Origin: Lates calcarifer
Taxonomy: Eukaryota; Chordata; Actinopteri; Centropomidae
Direction: 5' to 3'
DNA: 64,000 bases
Assembly (NCBI RefSeq): GCF_001640805.2
Contig: NC_066843.1
Coordinates: 2,627,182-2,691,181, forward strand
Of this stretch, positions 22,211 through 35,989 are shown in pieces (position 1 is the stretch's first letter; the number at the start of each line of letters is the position of its first letter). The position numbers and the translations under genes were made by a program. The notes below the pieces were generated by a model. The model saw only the letters and a program-made list of their open reading frames with translations. It was not told where the DNA came from and did not search any database.

Positions 22211-22816
22211 GACTGCACTGTCAGCCTGGCTGTCTTGCTTCTATAAGGGATTGGGGGCCTTTTTAGCTCGTTGTCTCATAACCTGTCCACGACATCCCCA
22301 TCCACATAAAGCCGGTCTGGCTTTCCTAAGTGTGATGGAAGTGTTGGGAGCACTCAAAGTTTAAGACACTTAAATTGATTAGTATGCTGCTCTACTCTCC
22401 ATGAGCCTTACATCAGTCAGAGCAGGCGTAATTGCCTCCAAAGTGGGCTTCAGCAGCTGTTGTGTTGACAGTCCCACACAGCAGCAGCCTCGGCAAGTCA
22501 CAAGGAAGAGGCATTAGCTGTGAGCCCGCCACATAAATCGCAGGTGCATGGTGAGATGGAGGAGAGGGAAAATTGTCCTTGATATTGGTAATTATTGAGG
22601 TGCCATCCATCCCAATTTGTGCCTCCACTTGCACAAACAAGTGTACCGAGTGTTTTGATTTGTCATTAGGCTTCAACAATAGCAAACCTGCCTCCCCCCC
22701 CGACATTTTCTCCGTCCCACCTGCCTACGCCTGCATTTCCTCTATGTGAAACTTTCAGTTTGCTACACTCTTACTCGACAGTCTCCCCCCTTTCCAAGGT
22801 CTGGGTGTTTCGTTCA

Positions 22817-22850
22817 GTTGCCATAGTAACCTGACGTCCATAATGCAAAT
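22817..22850 (+). promoter_or_regulatory. Clustered RFX X-box, CRE-like and octamer motifs
   Basis: GTTGCCATAGTAAC (22817-22830) is a near-palindromic RFX X-box. It is followed by TGACGTCC (22832-22839, one mismatch from the CRE) and ATGCAAAT (22843-22850, exact octamer). The surrounding 22.4-22.95 kb is less AT-rich and lacks repeats, as conserved non-coding elements often do. X-box next to a CRE resembles the X1-X2 order of MHC class II promoters, but no such gene is here. Function is inferred. Confidence 0.4.
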
Positions 22851-23264
22851 GCAGCCTTGTCATATTAGAGACCTTCAGGTAATGCAGATCTATTTACAGC
22901 CGGGGGAGTGTAGGCAGCGTGCAGGAGGTGACAGGATTCGGATATGAATGCGTCTTGACATGCACACACTCTTACAGTGTTAGGAAGTAACAGCTCGTCA
23001 ACACAAAACTGTTTTGTTCGCTGGGACTTTCCATCTCTAACATTGTTATGGCTCGCCCTGCCTCCACAGAACTCCCTGCTGTATTTTCAGTGTTCTTTTT
23101 GATTATTATACATTAAACAAAAAGCAACAAGCAAGTTTTAGTCATACCACCATTAAACCTGACGTTTTGAAACCTTTGTTGCACGGAAATGATCCGTATT
23201 CAGCAAAGTTCTCAACCTTAGAATTCAAGTGTTATTCATTTATCCATTACAGTCTTGGGTATCA

Positions 23265-23595
23265 TTGACTAGCCTTTTAGCTAATTATTTCCACTGTTAA
23301 TACATTACTTTTATCTGTTTGAATTGTTAATACTTTACTTTTAGCGGGCTGTTTCAACCAACAGCTAACTATTTCAGCTGCTAATACTTTTCGCTAAGTC
23401 TACTGTTAACACGTTACTGTTTAAACGGACAGCAAACTGTTTTAGTCAGTACTTTTAGCTAACTCTAATGTTAATACATTACTTTTAACTAGTTATTTCA
23501 AATAATAGCCACCTGTTTCAGCTGTTAATACTTTCCGCTAACTATTTCTACAGTCAATAGATTATTATTAGGTAATTGTTTCAAAAAGCTTAAAT
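23265..23595 (-). repeat. Inverted GTTAGCTAAAAGTA minisatellite
   Basis: It reads tacttttagctaactctaat, gttaatactttncgctaact and ctatttcagctgctaatac, the reverse complement of the cyth4 intron array. About eight degenerate units. Confidence 0.65.
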
Positions 23596-25179
23596 TTACT
23601 TTCAAAGAAGAGAGAGGATAATTAGACCTGATCCAGAATAAGGTTGACCTGAACAGACCCGAACAGACAGAAACCACAAACATTGACACCAGCGTGAAGC
23701 ACCATCAATTAATTCATCAATGAACAAGCAGCTACAGTAAAAAGAGAGGTAATATAATAAGAATGTCCTAACAACTAATGGACAGAAACTATAATATACC
23801 ATCTGTTTAAGAGCATAAATATTGCAGGCAACTGCTTTTCCTTAAAATAAAGTCAGCCTCAGCTCCCTTGTTAGAGCAAACCTTTGGTGAGTTCATTTTT
23901 TGTGTAGGCATAATAAAGTATAAAGAAAAGTCCTTGCCCCTTCTACAGTATTTTTAAATCTTAAATTCCTTGTTTGAACTCTACATGCACATCACAAGCT
24001 GACATGTTTCTGAGCTCCCTTTGTGCACACATTCATTTCCCTCTCAGATGAACTTTGTACAAAGCTGCTAATTTAGCCGTGAACACACATTCTCACTAGT
24101 ATGCTTGAGTGTTAACAACAGATGAAGAGCTGGAGTACAAACTCTCAGAAAGCCTTAAGCCCTCAAATTAACTGTAAAGCAAGCAGGTTCAACACAGGAG
24201 ATTCCTGTCAAATATAATCTAAGACCTTTAATCTGACTTCATATAAGTAGTTCACTTTCATTTCAAAGGTAGGCTCTCTTTCTAATACACTGCCAATATC
24301 TCCAAACAGAGCAGCCTGTAGAGGGAGGTCATATAAGGTGAACCCAGGTGGATGGGATGCTTATATCTTGAATAAGTCACTTGATTGGTTGAGCTGATGC
24401 CTGGTTACCTGCTGATGGGAATAGCGACAACAACATCGACTCACTCCCTGGGGAGCGCTTGTGTTTGCTCCACAGTGTGGTAAGGCTTGAGAGGAACAAA
24501 CTGCCCTCGATTGCTCTTTTGCTGCATAACTTTGGCACTGTATATATTTCTGAAAGTGGCCAACTGAAATAGATACAACTGGATAATAATTAAAGCAAGT
24601 AAAAGCTCACAGAAGGTACATGGAAATCACCCAGTGACACGTTTTGGACAGATCACTTGCTACCCTCTCTCTCCCTTGGCAGCAAAATACAAATCTAACA
24701 AAGGGAAGGAAAACTGGTTAGTGCCCAGGTGGTACAAACAAGCTAAAGCCACCAAGGCTGATTACAAAGACTCTGACACACCAGGCTGACCATGAATTGA
24801 CACTGCGCCACCACTGAGCCATCAGTGGGCCTCTGTGGTCAACCATCAGCCATGGTCAACTCTTGTCAGCCCTAATCTGATGATGAATTGGTGAGAGAGA
24901 CAGAATGTGAGAATTTAGCTTAAAACTCTGAAAACTTCTGTCAAATCTTAAGTATTTTTCTATAATCATGGGCACAGAAAGGTAAATGGTCCTCTAGTCC
25001 TTCAATACAGGACTCACAGACTGAAAGAAACCTCTTTATGTCATTTAACTGAGCTCTGTCGACTTTCAAACAAGAAATATTAAAGAAAAAGTCTCTGGTT
25101 GTGGTCATGGTTAGTTAGGTTTGCTGATATTAATGTTATTAATGCCACCAAAGTGATTACAATTCATCTTAACGGGAAC

Positions 25180-25960
25180 ACGAACGCCTAGACCAAAGTT
25201 CAAGGCATCCTATCCAGTAATTGTTGAGACATTTCATTTAAAAACAAAAACTTCATGGCAGCACTTGGAGCAAAGGGCTCACCATTAGAATTCATTCTCT
25301 GGGGATCATAAATGTTGATACCAAAGTGCATGGAAATACATTCAGTAGTGGTCTAGATCTACATATTTCACTAAAACTCTAATAAAAATATCAGCTACAC
25401 TGTGGCAATAGAGAAAAAAAATCACAGAATTACCAATGCAGGGCTTCATCCTATGGGACACGAATCTTTGTACAACTGTTTGTGCCGATCCATGGAGTGC
25501 ATGTTAAGAAGTGGACACTTTGACTTCATGGTGGCAGAAGAGGAAAAGTCACCAAATTCACTATGTTTTGTCCTCTGGAGACCATGAATGTCTACACCAA
25601 AGTCCATGGAAACACATCCAGTAATGGTCTAGATCTAGACATTTCACTAGAGCCCAAAAATATCAACCACATAGTGCCAATAGAGAAGTCAGGGGATCAC
25701 CACAGTCAGCAGGATTCATCCTCTGGGGACAATGACGGCCATCCCAACGTCCATAGGAATACATCCAGTAGTGATCAAGATCTAGATGTTTCACAAAAAT
25801 CTAAAAATATTATCCACATAGTGGCACGAGAGGAAAAGTCAGGGGATCACCAAAGTCAGTAGGATTCATCCTCTGCGGACCATCAATCTATTAATTGAGA
25901 TATTCCAGTCTGTACTAAAGTGGCGGACTGATCAACACTGCCATTCCTATATTTAATTAA
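25180..25960 (+). repeat. Tandem copies of the ATTCATCCTCTGGGGACC fish repeat
   Basis: Five diverged units of roughly 150 bases. Each has a form of gattcatcctctggggacc, atgaatgtctacaccaaag, tccatggaaacacatccagt, gatctagacatttcac and tagtggcacNagaggaaaag. The last unit ends in taaagtggcggactgatcaa, the usual terminus. Short open frames within it are not genes. Confidence 0.7.
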
Positions 25961-28900
25961 TATCTTGACCACAATTTGATCCTTTGTCATCCAATCTTCG
26001 CCGTAAACAGGCATCGTAAATAACAGCAACATAAACAGAGTTCCTGCGTCCCCACTAAGTGATATTCAATTCAATTAATATATTTTTATTTCTTATCCAC
26101 TGACAGGTTAGCAATGTTTTTCTGCAGTAAGGGCGGCCATTTAGTGACCAAGGCCACATGATAAAACGTCAAACAAAACAATCAATGTTCCTTTAAGGTC
26201 GTTATGAAAACATCACAGTGAAAAGTGTGATCACTCACCACCTTTTATTTATCAGCTCCTTAAAGAAAGACGAATCCTAAACCTTGAAGTGAATGTTCTT
26301 TAGCAGACAGAGGCTTTCATTTAGTCAAGGTTTCACGGCACTTACACAGAAATAAACTTGACACATTTGTGTTCTCTGGATTCCATGGACTGAACACAAT
26401 CACTGTGCAGCTTCTGCTCTGTTGAAGGCTACAAATCACTCTTTTCCAGAGGGGACTTCTTAATGACCCATAGCTCCTCAATTATGACTGTTTGCTGCTT
26501 TATTTGTGCGGAATTTCAATAACTTCACAGGTAGTAAATTATGTCAAGATCATCAGGAATATTTCAGCCAGAACTAAGACTCTTCTGAGCGTGGTGAAAT
26601 GCATGGATCTAACATGCGAATGATCACAGCCTTGCTTGAACCACAATGAAACCACATACTCACATAAGTTTTATTCTCTAAACCAGATCAGGAGCATGTT
26701 TCATTTGAATTAAATGAGTCACCACTTGACAATAATTATAAAAATGTCTCTTTTTTTGGCCTTTGAACAGCGCTTCTATGTCCTTCACTTTGGACAGTTT
26801 GATGAATAATATCAAAGAAATACAAAAATAATAGTTTACCTAAGCTCAAATTCATTGCTTTTACACATAAAGGTCAGTTCACCAGTCACAATTAGTATAA
26901 CTCAGCCAGTGAAAATTGTTGTGTAAAGTCTTCTGTGACTCTGGAGGAGTCTGAGAAAATAACCCTGATCTTATTAGTTATCTTGAGACTACAAACTGGG
27001 GACATGGAGTTTGAAAATCATAGCAAATATAGGATCCAATAATTCTGTAGCTTGACCCATATTATGGACTAGAAGATCAGGCTTCACTCCATCAATTTTG
27101 ACCATTCTTTTTTAAATCTCTGTCTTCCAAGTCCTGCAAATTCCTGGGTCCCTAAAGTGAAAGCCCCCCTTAAATGTGACTATGAACATGAAGAGAGAGA
27201 CATTTACCTCTGTATATTACCATCAGCTCAGAGCGTGGATGTGCCCGAGTTCAAATTCATTTCAGTAATAAAACGGTGAGTGCTTTGCAGAGTCCTAATG
27301 ACACAACTGTCACTGGGTGAAAGATTGGAGGACAGCCACTAAAGTTCAGTAAGTTCATACGCTTATACACACTCGCTCGCATCTCTCTCTCATACATCAA
27401 AGCCGTAACACTCTTAAACATCATTTCATTAATGTATTCCTTTTTTTGGAAACATCATTGTGCTTTTGCTTCAGAGATAAGAGAGAAAACAAGGAGCCTC
27501 GAGTGTTTTGATCCACTGTTAAAGTGCTGCAGCACTGAGTGAAAATACAACCGTCTGAAAGGACAAACAGTACCTTCTCAGGGTCAGGATGTGATCAGTT
27601 TTAGACACTGAAATAAAAACATTATTTTTTCCATTTATAGCAGATGTTTGTGCTGATATTCAGTGATGCGTCATAGAGGGAACAGAAACTATGCAGGTGA
27701 GAAAAAAGGGTTTGAGGTTTGAAGGCCATTTAGCTGGTACCAACACTGTCTTTAAAATCTCTGGTGGAAGAAGAACTCATTTTTACTTGAGTAAAAACAG
27801 CCAAATACGTTAAGTAAGTAAGTAAGTAATTACTAATGCATACTAATACTCAAGTGTTACTCCCACTCTGCTCCCTGAACACCTGTTCTTTGGTTTTTCA
27901 GGTACGATCTCCCTCTACCTGAGTGATAGTCAGCAGCTTAAACTGTTGGAATCAGGTCCAGCAAGTTCAAGAGTAAAGTCGAACTGTAGATCAGTTAAAA
28001 AGACCCAGAAGTAATTAAAAACCAGCGTTCATCTCTGACATCCAGCCAGGGAACTGACGGAAATATCAAAAACTTGAAACAGAGTTTGGTGTGTTTGTTA
28101 CAGCAACAGAAGCAATTTGAGAGACTAGAACCATTCAATTTTTCATATTTTTACATGAGAAATTACTTCAATGATTGTAAAGATAGCTGCCAATTAATTT
28201 TCTGCCAGTTAATTGATTAATGACTAATCCAGTTAGCTCTACTTTCACATACTGTTGGGTGGTTTAACACATAACAAACACATCTTATGATATTATCTTA
28301 TAATATTTTTATCTTTTATATTTTTATCTTTTAACTTGTAACTAAAGCTGTCAGGCAAAATGTAGTGGAGAAGAAGTATTTCCATTTCACTTTGTCACTT
28401 TTTGCGGGGTTAACATGCAAACCAAAGTGGTCCTTCATGGTCTGCTTACTTGTGGGTCAAAGAAGGGTAATTATTCCATCTTTTGCATTGCTAATTCAGT
28501 CGTGAGCAGCCGGAGCATAGACGAATATATCCCTCAACACTTCTCTCAATATGAATGACAGTTTGGGTCGAGGAGAGGCTGACGCAATCCCTCATGGTAA
28601 AACAGGCTGAAACATCACCACAATCAAAGGAGAACCTCATTTTGGCCACAACTGGACATAATTAATGCACACGCCTGGCCTGTGAACACGCTCCAAGGCT
28701 GAGCAGAAAGGGTCGGGGTCCGCAGAGAGTTTCTGGCTGCTCCGGTGCTGGCAGCAAACGAGGAAGTGTTTCCATATCTGAGCAAAACACGCAACCAAAC
28801 ACAGTGCTGCTCATTTATAAAGCGATTCATGAGCTAATTTGTGAAGAAACTGAGGGACAGATGCTGCTGCTTCAAAACGTATTGCAAGAATGTTTCAACT

Positions 28901-29694
28901 ATTTAATAAGTCCAGCTGTGATCATCTTTTAATGGCTTTACACATGTGGAAATATTGATTAATGGGAGTTTATAACATCAGATCATAAGGGAAAATGTAA
29001 ACATAAAAAAAACAATGTAGTGAAGTTCAATATGAATGCATGCAAACCTGCTTTCATGCTCCAAATCAACAGATAGAAATGAAGATACAACCCAAGATTC
29101 AATTACAAGATACAGAATAATCTGCTTGATCTACCTTGTCTTTGTTGAACTTCATTTGTGTTTTTGACATTTCGAACCCCCAGTGAGATGCCAAAAGAGC
29201 AAAGGCTCTGCCCAGAAGAAAAAACTAACATGAAGACTGGGAATTAATTGAAACTAAGCAGTGGTGCTGTGAAGGTGACAGCATGAAAAGGAAAGCACTT
29301 ATCTAATCGGAGTAGCAGCTGGTTCCAGTCAAAGCAGATAAAAGGAGCATGGGAAACTGCTTTACTTTTTGATTTAGAGGAATGAGTGATAAGCACTCAG
29401 CATGAGCAGCCGCCACACCTGAATACACAAACACACAAGATGCAGCTTTGATTTTGTTTTCATGTGTGAGCATAAAGCAGGAGCTGTGATTTGTGATGTG
29501 ACTGACAGACTAATGGAAAAAACACTGTAACTAAAATGAGTATGACTGCGTCTAACTAGACGCATGAATCCGTCAAGTAGAAAGGTGTCCTGATTTCTGA
29601 TTCTAACAAACGTATTCACTTAAATATTGGTTCCTGATCAGCTTATCAATTTCCAAACACAATTAACAATGTACAGCCAAGCTAGCAGATCTCT

Positions 29695-29860
29695 CTATTT
29701 AGGCAATAGGGTTGTAAATCACGAGTTTCGTCATGATACAATATTATATGACTCGATGTTTGCCAATATCAGTCTGCTACGATACGATTTCATATATGAT
29801 TAGCACATGGTGATTTAACACAATCACTTTGATTCATATCAAATCACAAAAGCAACTAAA
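29695..29860. repeat. Degenerate AT-rich repeat with gatacgat words
   Basis: gttgtaaatcacgagtttcg, tcatgatacaatatta and gctacgatacgatttcat resemble the end region of a dispersed fish element of the hAT type. Only a fragment is seen and the assignment is weak. Confidence 0.35.
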
Positions 29861-32800
29861 ATATCATTTGACGTTTTTATTCCTGAGCTCAACCAGACAT
29901 TTAAATGAAAAATAATCTTCTCTTTTCATAGAATAGACTTCCTGTTCACTGTGTGAACTGTGTGAAGTGCCAGATTCTGACAAAAAGACAAAAGAAGCCA
30001 AAAGGTTTGTAGTTCTCATCGGAGAAATTCCTCTCAGAACTGTTTGGTCTGAAAAACACCTATTGCTACCTCTAGAGCCATGCTGCTTCTGCACTATACA
30101 GCACAGTCTACAGTACATACAGATGGTACAACAATTCTTCTACTATGATACAAATATCTGATTAATGTCTGTTGCAGGAGACAATCGGTGAAATCATGAA
30201 GGTAGACTGAAAGATTGATTGTTTTCCCTGTTGGTTTTGTGGTTAAAGCTTGAAGGTGGAACCATCTGTTTTCATAATAATTTTTTTTTAAAACCTGCAC
30301 TACGCAAGATGGTTGTATAATCAATCCAAATCACAAAGTCTGTCTGGAAGAAAGATGAGAGTCTAATCTCCACTGAGACACTTCAGATAGAGCGGTTTGG
30401 CCGAATGAAATATTGGAGTGAAGTTTGGTCGGTTTCTTAACCAAAGTTTGTGAGTTTGATCTTTTCTTGAAGTAATTTAAGTTTTATTTTTTTCTACTGT
30501 GATAGCCCCAAACATATGACTTCTCCAGGTCGTATGAAATCTTGGTTCTGACTTACAATATCAGTGGTATTAGTGTAACCTCTGGAAACAGGCTTAAACC
30601 CACAAGCCTGACTACAAACACAATCAAGTTCATATAACATGGAGCTCAGACTAGAAAAAAAATGACAGACAAGACATCAAACCAGGTAATCAGTCTGTAA
30701 GGCAAACAACTCCGATAAAGTTCAAGTGAAGGGAATCTTCTGGAAAAGACTGGCAGGAGTACAGGAACCGAGGGCCAGAAATCGCAACGGCAAACATTCT
30801 TCTCAAACTGGCCCTTTATGCATTCCTTCAGTTCAGCCTCTGTCTGAAAAAGTCACTTTGAACCTTTCAAATATATCCATGCTTGATCAAGCTCAAATCC
30901 AAAATACGTGAGTGGACAACACCAACAATCCACTGAAGCAACACCCTCAGCAACAAAGGCTAACGGGGCATTCGCATTCACAGGCAATCTGATGTCACTT
31001 TGACGGGGAATTAGAGCTAAAACTGGAAACAAAGAGTTCAGAGAAGGTTGGAGCAATTTGTTTCTGGGACTTTTCTATCCATAATGATCCATAACACACA
31101 CTAGACATCATAACAGCTATGACAAAAAATCATACATGTCCTCTTAAAGGACAAGGTAACAACGAATGTAGTGTTGTTTGTGCATCCAAAATCTTATCTA
31201 GCTCATCAGTCTGTGTCACAGAGCCTTACTGTTGTTCAAAACTTGTTAAAACAACATCAGTGAGTCACAGCTGCACTGTGTGACCTGTTTCTTCATTACA
31301 AAGAACATGGGAACTGTTTGTTTAGCTTATTTAGAAACAGCTCCACAAACCAATAACAGCTATTGCTTTCACAGCCTCCAGAGAGGCCACAACTCTTTCT
31401 AGGCTCTCCAAAGTCCATGATGGAAACTGACAGCATGAAACAAACAAACGTGAGCTTCGCATAATTGGTTATTTCCCACTCATTCTAAACAGTACCGCTA
31501 ACTGAAAACTGCGGAATTATTATAGAGTATATTTCCTAACACATTAGTTTTCAGTTTGACTTTATTTGTTGCCTCTAATCTATATAGTTTCATCAGTGTC
31601 ATAAACAAGGGGGAGAAATACATTAAAGTCCAGATGGAGAAGAGAAACCAAACAGAAATTCAGAGATTTCACTTCCACTATACAAAAAAGGATCATCTTT
31701 TCTCCCATGTTTCTGTTATTCTCTGAAAACGAAGGCACTGAGCATCCAACATCAAATGTGTCCATCCAATGCTCTACATGAGTCACTGAGCCTGTGCTGA
31801 AAGTAAACACACAGTTAAGTCAAATTACACAGTATACATCTGACAAGCTGATCCTGCATCTTTCAGTTTCGATTGATTGACTGTCTTGTATAGTGCTGCA
31901 AGAGCTTTTCAGCTTTGCATCAAGTCGAGAGCCTGGAGATCCAAAATCATTTACTTATTGAATCTCATCACTGACAGGTTCATTGATCTGGCCACATGGT
32001 AAGAGACATCTGCTGATCTTCTCTGTCAGCCCCCCCACTCATAGAGAGGTCAGAGGTCCAGATACACCGTCCTGAAGTTGATGAGGCTTCAATGTCTTGT
32101 TTAGACAGACCTCAACAGGTTGAACTGAGGTCAACCTTTAAACTGAGGAACTTTCTATCTCACTCCATTGCCTCTTTTTGCTGTGTCAAAGCTATAGTGG
32201 TGAAAGAAGTATTCTGACATCCCAAAGATTTCCGAGGCCTTGAAGCCCATCAGACAGCTAACAGGCATCTCATTAAGAAGATCCTCTTTATGTTTTGGCT
32301 CAGCATTCGCCCACACCTCATCATTCACGCCTGACTCATCATCAGAGTCTTGCAGAGCTTTAACAAAGGGTTAAATAGCTAAAAGTCAAAGAGCCTCTCC
32401 CACTCTGAGACTGACGCTTTGTCGCACTAATTAGCATTCTTTTTTATCAATTTTTTTAATATAGCAATTTAATTACACAAACATTACATCTGGTGATGAA
32501 CCCAAGGTGGACACAAATAATCTGACATCTCCATTAGTGGGCTAAAAAGACATTCAGAGGATGTTTTGATTTGACAGTTTCATTGACTCATGTTATATTT
32601 TTATATTTTTGTCCTATAGGGAAACAGCTTGCAATTCACAGCGATGTTATTTGAAACGATGAGGGCAGGCAGGAAGGACGTGGGCGCTGTTCATGACCTT
32701 TCAGACGCCGTAGGAGTCCATTCCCTGAGGCACTGTACCGCACCCACTCCACACATGGGTGGTTCATTATATGATAAAGATAGTGTAATACTGAAGGTAT

Positions 32801-33329
32801 AGGAATGTTATCTACAGATGGCTCCAGGCCTGAATAATAACATGGACAACCCTGATTTTGCTCAGAAGGACTAGTTTACAGCTGAGGTTCTACTGAGTTC
32901 CTGGAGTATACACAGTCAAAATGTTTACTACATAGAAATATAGATATTACAACCTTTTATGTTTCTCTTCCCCTGACTTTATGTGTGTGGTTTATTAGTT
33001 TTATCTAATTTAGTTCTTCTTAATTTCCTATGTGTGATTTATTTACACTGGGTTTGTATGTGTATTTGCTTGATAAATGTCATAAGACAATGCAGTGGTT
33101 ATTCATACATCTCCATTTTTTTTTTTTTTTTTTTTGCATTTTTTAATCTTTTTTCACAGTCAATTCTTAAATGTCTTTAATTTTTATCCTGCCTCTAATG
33201 TTTCCTCATCACAAATTGATTTATTAGCATGATTATTAGTTTTATTAGTGTTTATTCAATATTTCCTCAGTTCCTGTTTTTATTGACTCCTATATTTTTA
33301 ACATAGTAATTTATTGCTTTGTGCATGGA

Positions 33330-33420
33330 TGCAGTGGTGAGGGTTATTGTAAAGCACTTTGTGTTACATTGTTCTGTACAAAAAGTGCTATGCAAATAGA
33401 ATCTGACTGATGGATTGAAG
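33330..33420 (+). mobile_element. L2-like LINE 3' tail fragment
   Basis: ttgtaaagcactttgtgtta, ttctgtacaaaaagtgctat and gcaaatagaatctgactgat match the short 3' end of L2-like fish LINEs. No reverse transcriptase sequence remains. Confidence 0.5.
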
Positions 33421-34309
33421 TAATGCTTGTATTTATGGGCCTCTCTTTCTTCCTTCCTCAATTGGGAGTAACCAGTGACACAAAGATAACTACTGATAAC
33501 AAGAGATGTATTGTATTACCTTTGGTGACCTGTTTGTTCAGTTCTCTGGTGCATTTGTGCTCCACTAAAACAAAAATGAAATATTTGATAGTAAAATCAT
33601 GACATTGTGTCTCGTAAAAACTGCAATTCATGTTTACCTTTCATTGTCGTTGATCATTTTTAAATTCATGATAAAAATTACTTGTGAATATGTGTTAGGT
33701 GTGTTGGAGGAAAGCTCAATTTGAATAAAAATGAGGACACTCCCACACACGTTCTCACTCACTGCTGGAATAGTTAAATAAATTTACAACATTTAAGGTC
33801 AAACACACCAACCTGTAAAACATCATGAATTAGTAAATATTGCAAGCAGTAAGTGAGACTGTGTGCAGGCGTACCCTCATTTTTATTCAAATTATGATGT
33901 AAAGTGTTGGATTTTTAGATGTGTTTTGGGCTCTGGTTTCTATTTATTTTCATTCAGACTGAAAATTATGCAGCATCTACACCTCATTTCAGTCAGTGTC
34001 TTGTAGCCGTTGGTTCAGATTTAAAAGCAGACTGATGTGTAAAATACATGAAAACCAGTCATGTGATTCAGTGGCAACAAGCTGTGAACACAAGTCTGAC
34101 ATATTATCACCTAATAAAGTTGATATGGTGAAAGTGTAGGCAAACAGTTTCTTAAAGAGCTTTTACTCAGCAACACAATTTGGCCTGTCATTAGCAGGAA
34201 AAGCACAGGAGTAACTGATAACATTAAAAACGACTGTGTTCCATTGACTTGAGCTTGTTCTGGGGTATATAAATGTGTGAGGTGATCTGTCTGAGGCTCA
34301 GGGTTTTCG

Positions 34310-34830
34310 TGCTATTACAAGGCATACCTGATGTTCTACATGTAGTTTTGGATGTTTTAGCAGTTGGTAAGAAAGATGTAGAGGTCATTTAGAAGATTCA
34401 AGGAGTCTTGGAGGTTTTAGTGGTTCTTAATGAGGTCCCAGAGGTCCATTGGAGGGTTTCTTGTGGGCCTTTAGGAGGTTCTGGTCATTAACAAAGGTGT
34501 AGGTGTCTTTTGGAGGTTTTAGTGGTCCTATACAAGGTTCTAGTAGTCCTTCGGGAGGTTTCTCAAGGGCCTCAATGGGGTTTAAAGGGTCCTCCAGATG
34601 GTTAAGCACCCCACCACCATTAGCAAAGCACAAAAATAGGGGAATGTCCTTTGGAAGAAAGCTGGTAATCCCTCCACTATGGCTTGTTTAGGTGTTTTTA
34701 GAGGTCATTAAGAAGGTTCTGCTGGTCGTTTTAGAGGTTCTAATGGGCACTGAGAATGTTCTACATGTGGATTTGGAGGTTTTAGTGGTCAGTAAGAAGG
34801 TTGTCGAGGTCCTTTGAATGCTCCACCGTC
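34310..34830 (+). repeat. Minisatellite, unit like ggaggttttagtggtcctta (arm A)
   Basis: Units of about 40 bases: ttggaggttttagtggtc, aggttctagtagtcctt and gaggtcattaagaaggttct. It is the inverted counterpart of the array at 35.99-36.78 kb. Confidence 0.7.
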
Positions 34831-35989
34831 ATCAGCAAAACACCAAGTGAAGAAATGTCCTTTGGAAGAACACACTTTTTTCCTTTTAATTTGTCCCGCA
34901 TCTGAATTGTCTGAACATCCAGTTTACTGACTGTTGACCATCCTAATTCAGGATTCACACATTCAATAATCCTGTGATTAAAAAAAAGTGTAATGTGTAT
35001 TTCACGTGAGGTGTGGAATTTATCTTTATCTGATTGACCACACACACACAAACTGCTGCAGCAACAGATGGACTCATCATCCCAGTTGTCATGGCCATTT
35101 TAATGACAGCGAAGGCCTCCGCATTGCAGCCTTGGAGGAAGAATAATCCTTTAGAGCTGAATAATGTTGGTTTGTTAAGACATGGGAGAAGTGATAATAG
35201 TGTGTGAGAGTGGGGGCTACATTGGCACATAGCAGTCTATTGATCTGTTACACCACTGTTGCTCAACCCATACATCTGAATGAAAAATGCTGAAGACACA
35301 TCTGCTTTACGAGACCCATGGCACTAATCAACCAGCACTATAGCAACAAAGCTGCACCCTCTGTATATGTGGGGCTGTAAAATACTCCGACATTCACAGA
35401 GACTTTAAAATATCTTCAATAAAACATGTCTTCTCTCATTTATCACCGGTGTTAAAAATAATGTAACCTAGAATGTCAGCCATATGGTGAGCATTTGATG
35501 CACATATTATATCTTTATTGCTTTTTTTATTGCTTTCTCAAGAGCCAAATTATGAAGAATCAGTTGTGACAACACAGAGTAGACTTCAAAATATTGCACA
35601 AGGACATTAGATAACAACCATATGAAATTATCTGATTTTGAAGGGTTATCCTCATGGCTGCTTGAACAGAAAACTTTTTTATTTGGTTCATCTTAATGTC
35701 ACAATTAAATGAGACAGAGACAGGCTTTAGCAAAAAGGAGTGATTTGTCAGAGGAAAGACTTTTGAAAATTATCCCAAAATCTGAGTGAAACTGCTTAAT
35801 AACATTTAAACTGTTATCTTTCACTTTACACAAAACTCCCTGCAGATAGAGGAAATGTTCGACTGCTTGTTATCACATTTGAAATCTTGTTTTTCTCTCA
35901 GATATTCCCTATTCCACAAGCAACAAGTAATTACACAGACTGAGTAGATGGTGGCACTAAAATGAGAAACTTTTCACTCATTCATTCTA

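Noticed and set aside
22413..22706. 97-codon minus-strand open frame near the RFX/CRE/octamer cluster
   Set aside because: No family resemblance and no splice context; the region reads better as non-coding regulatory sequence.
25180..25960. Possible CRISPR-like or coding tandem array
   Set aside because: Units are about 150 bases, diverged, without constant short repeats and spacers; it is a known type of fish interspersed repeat.
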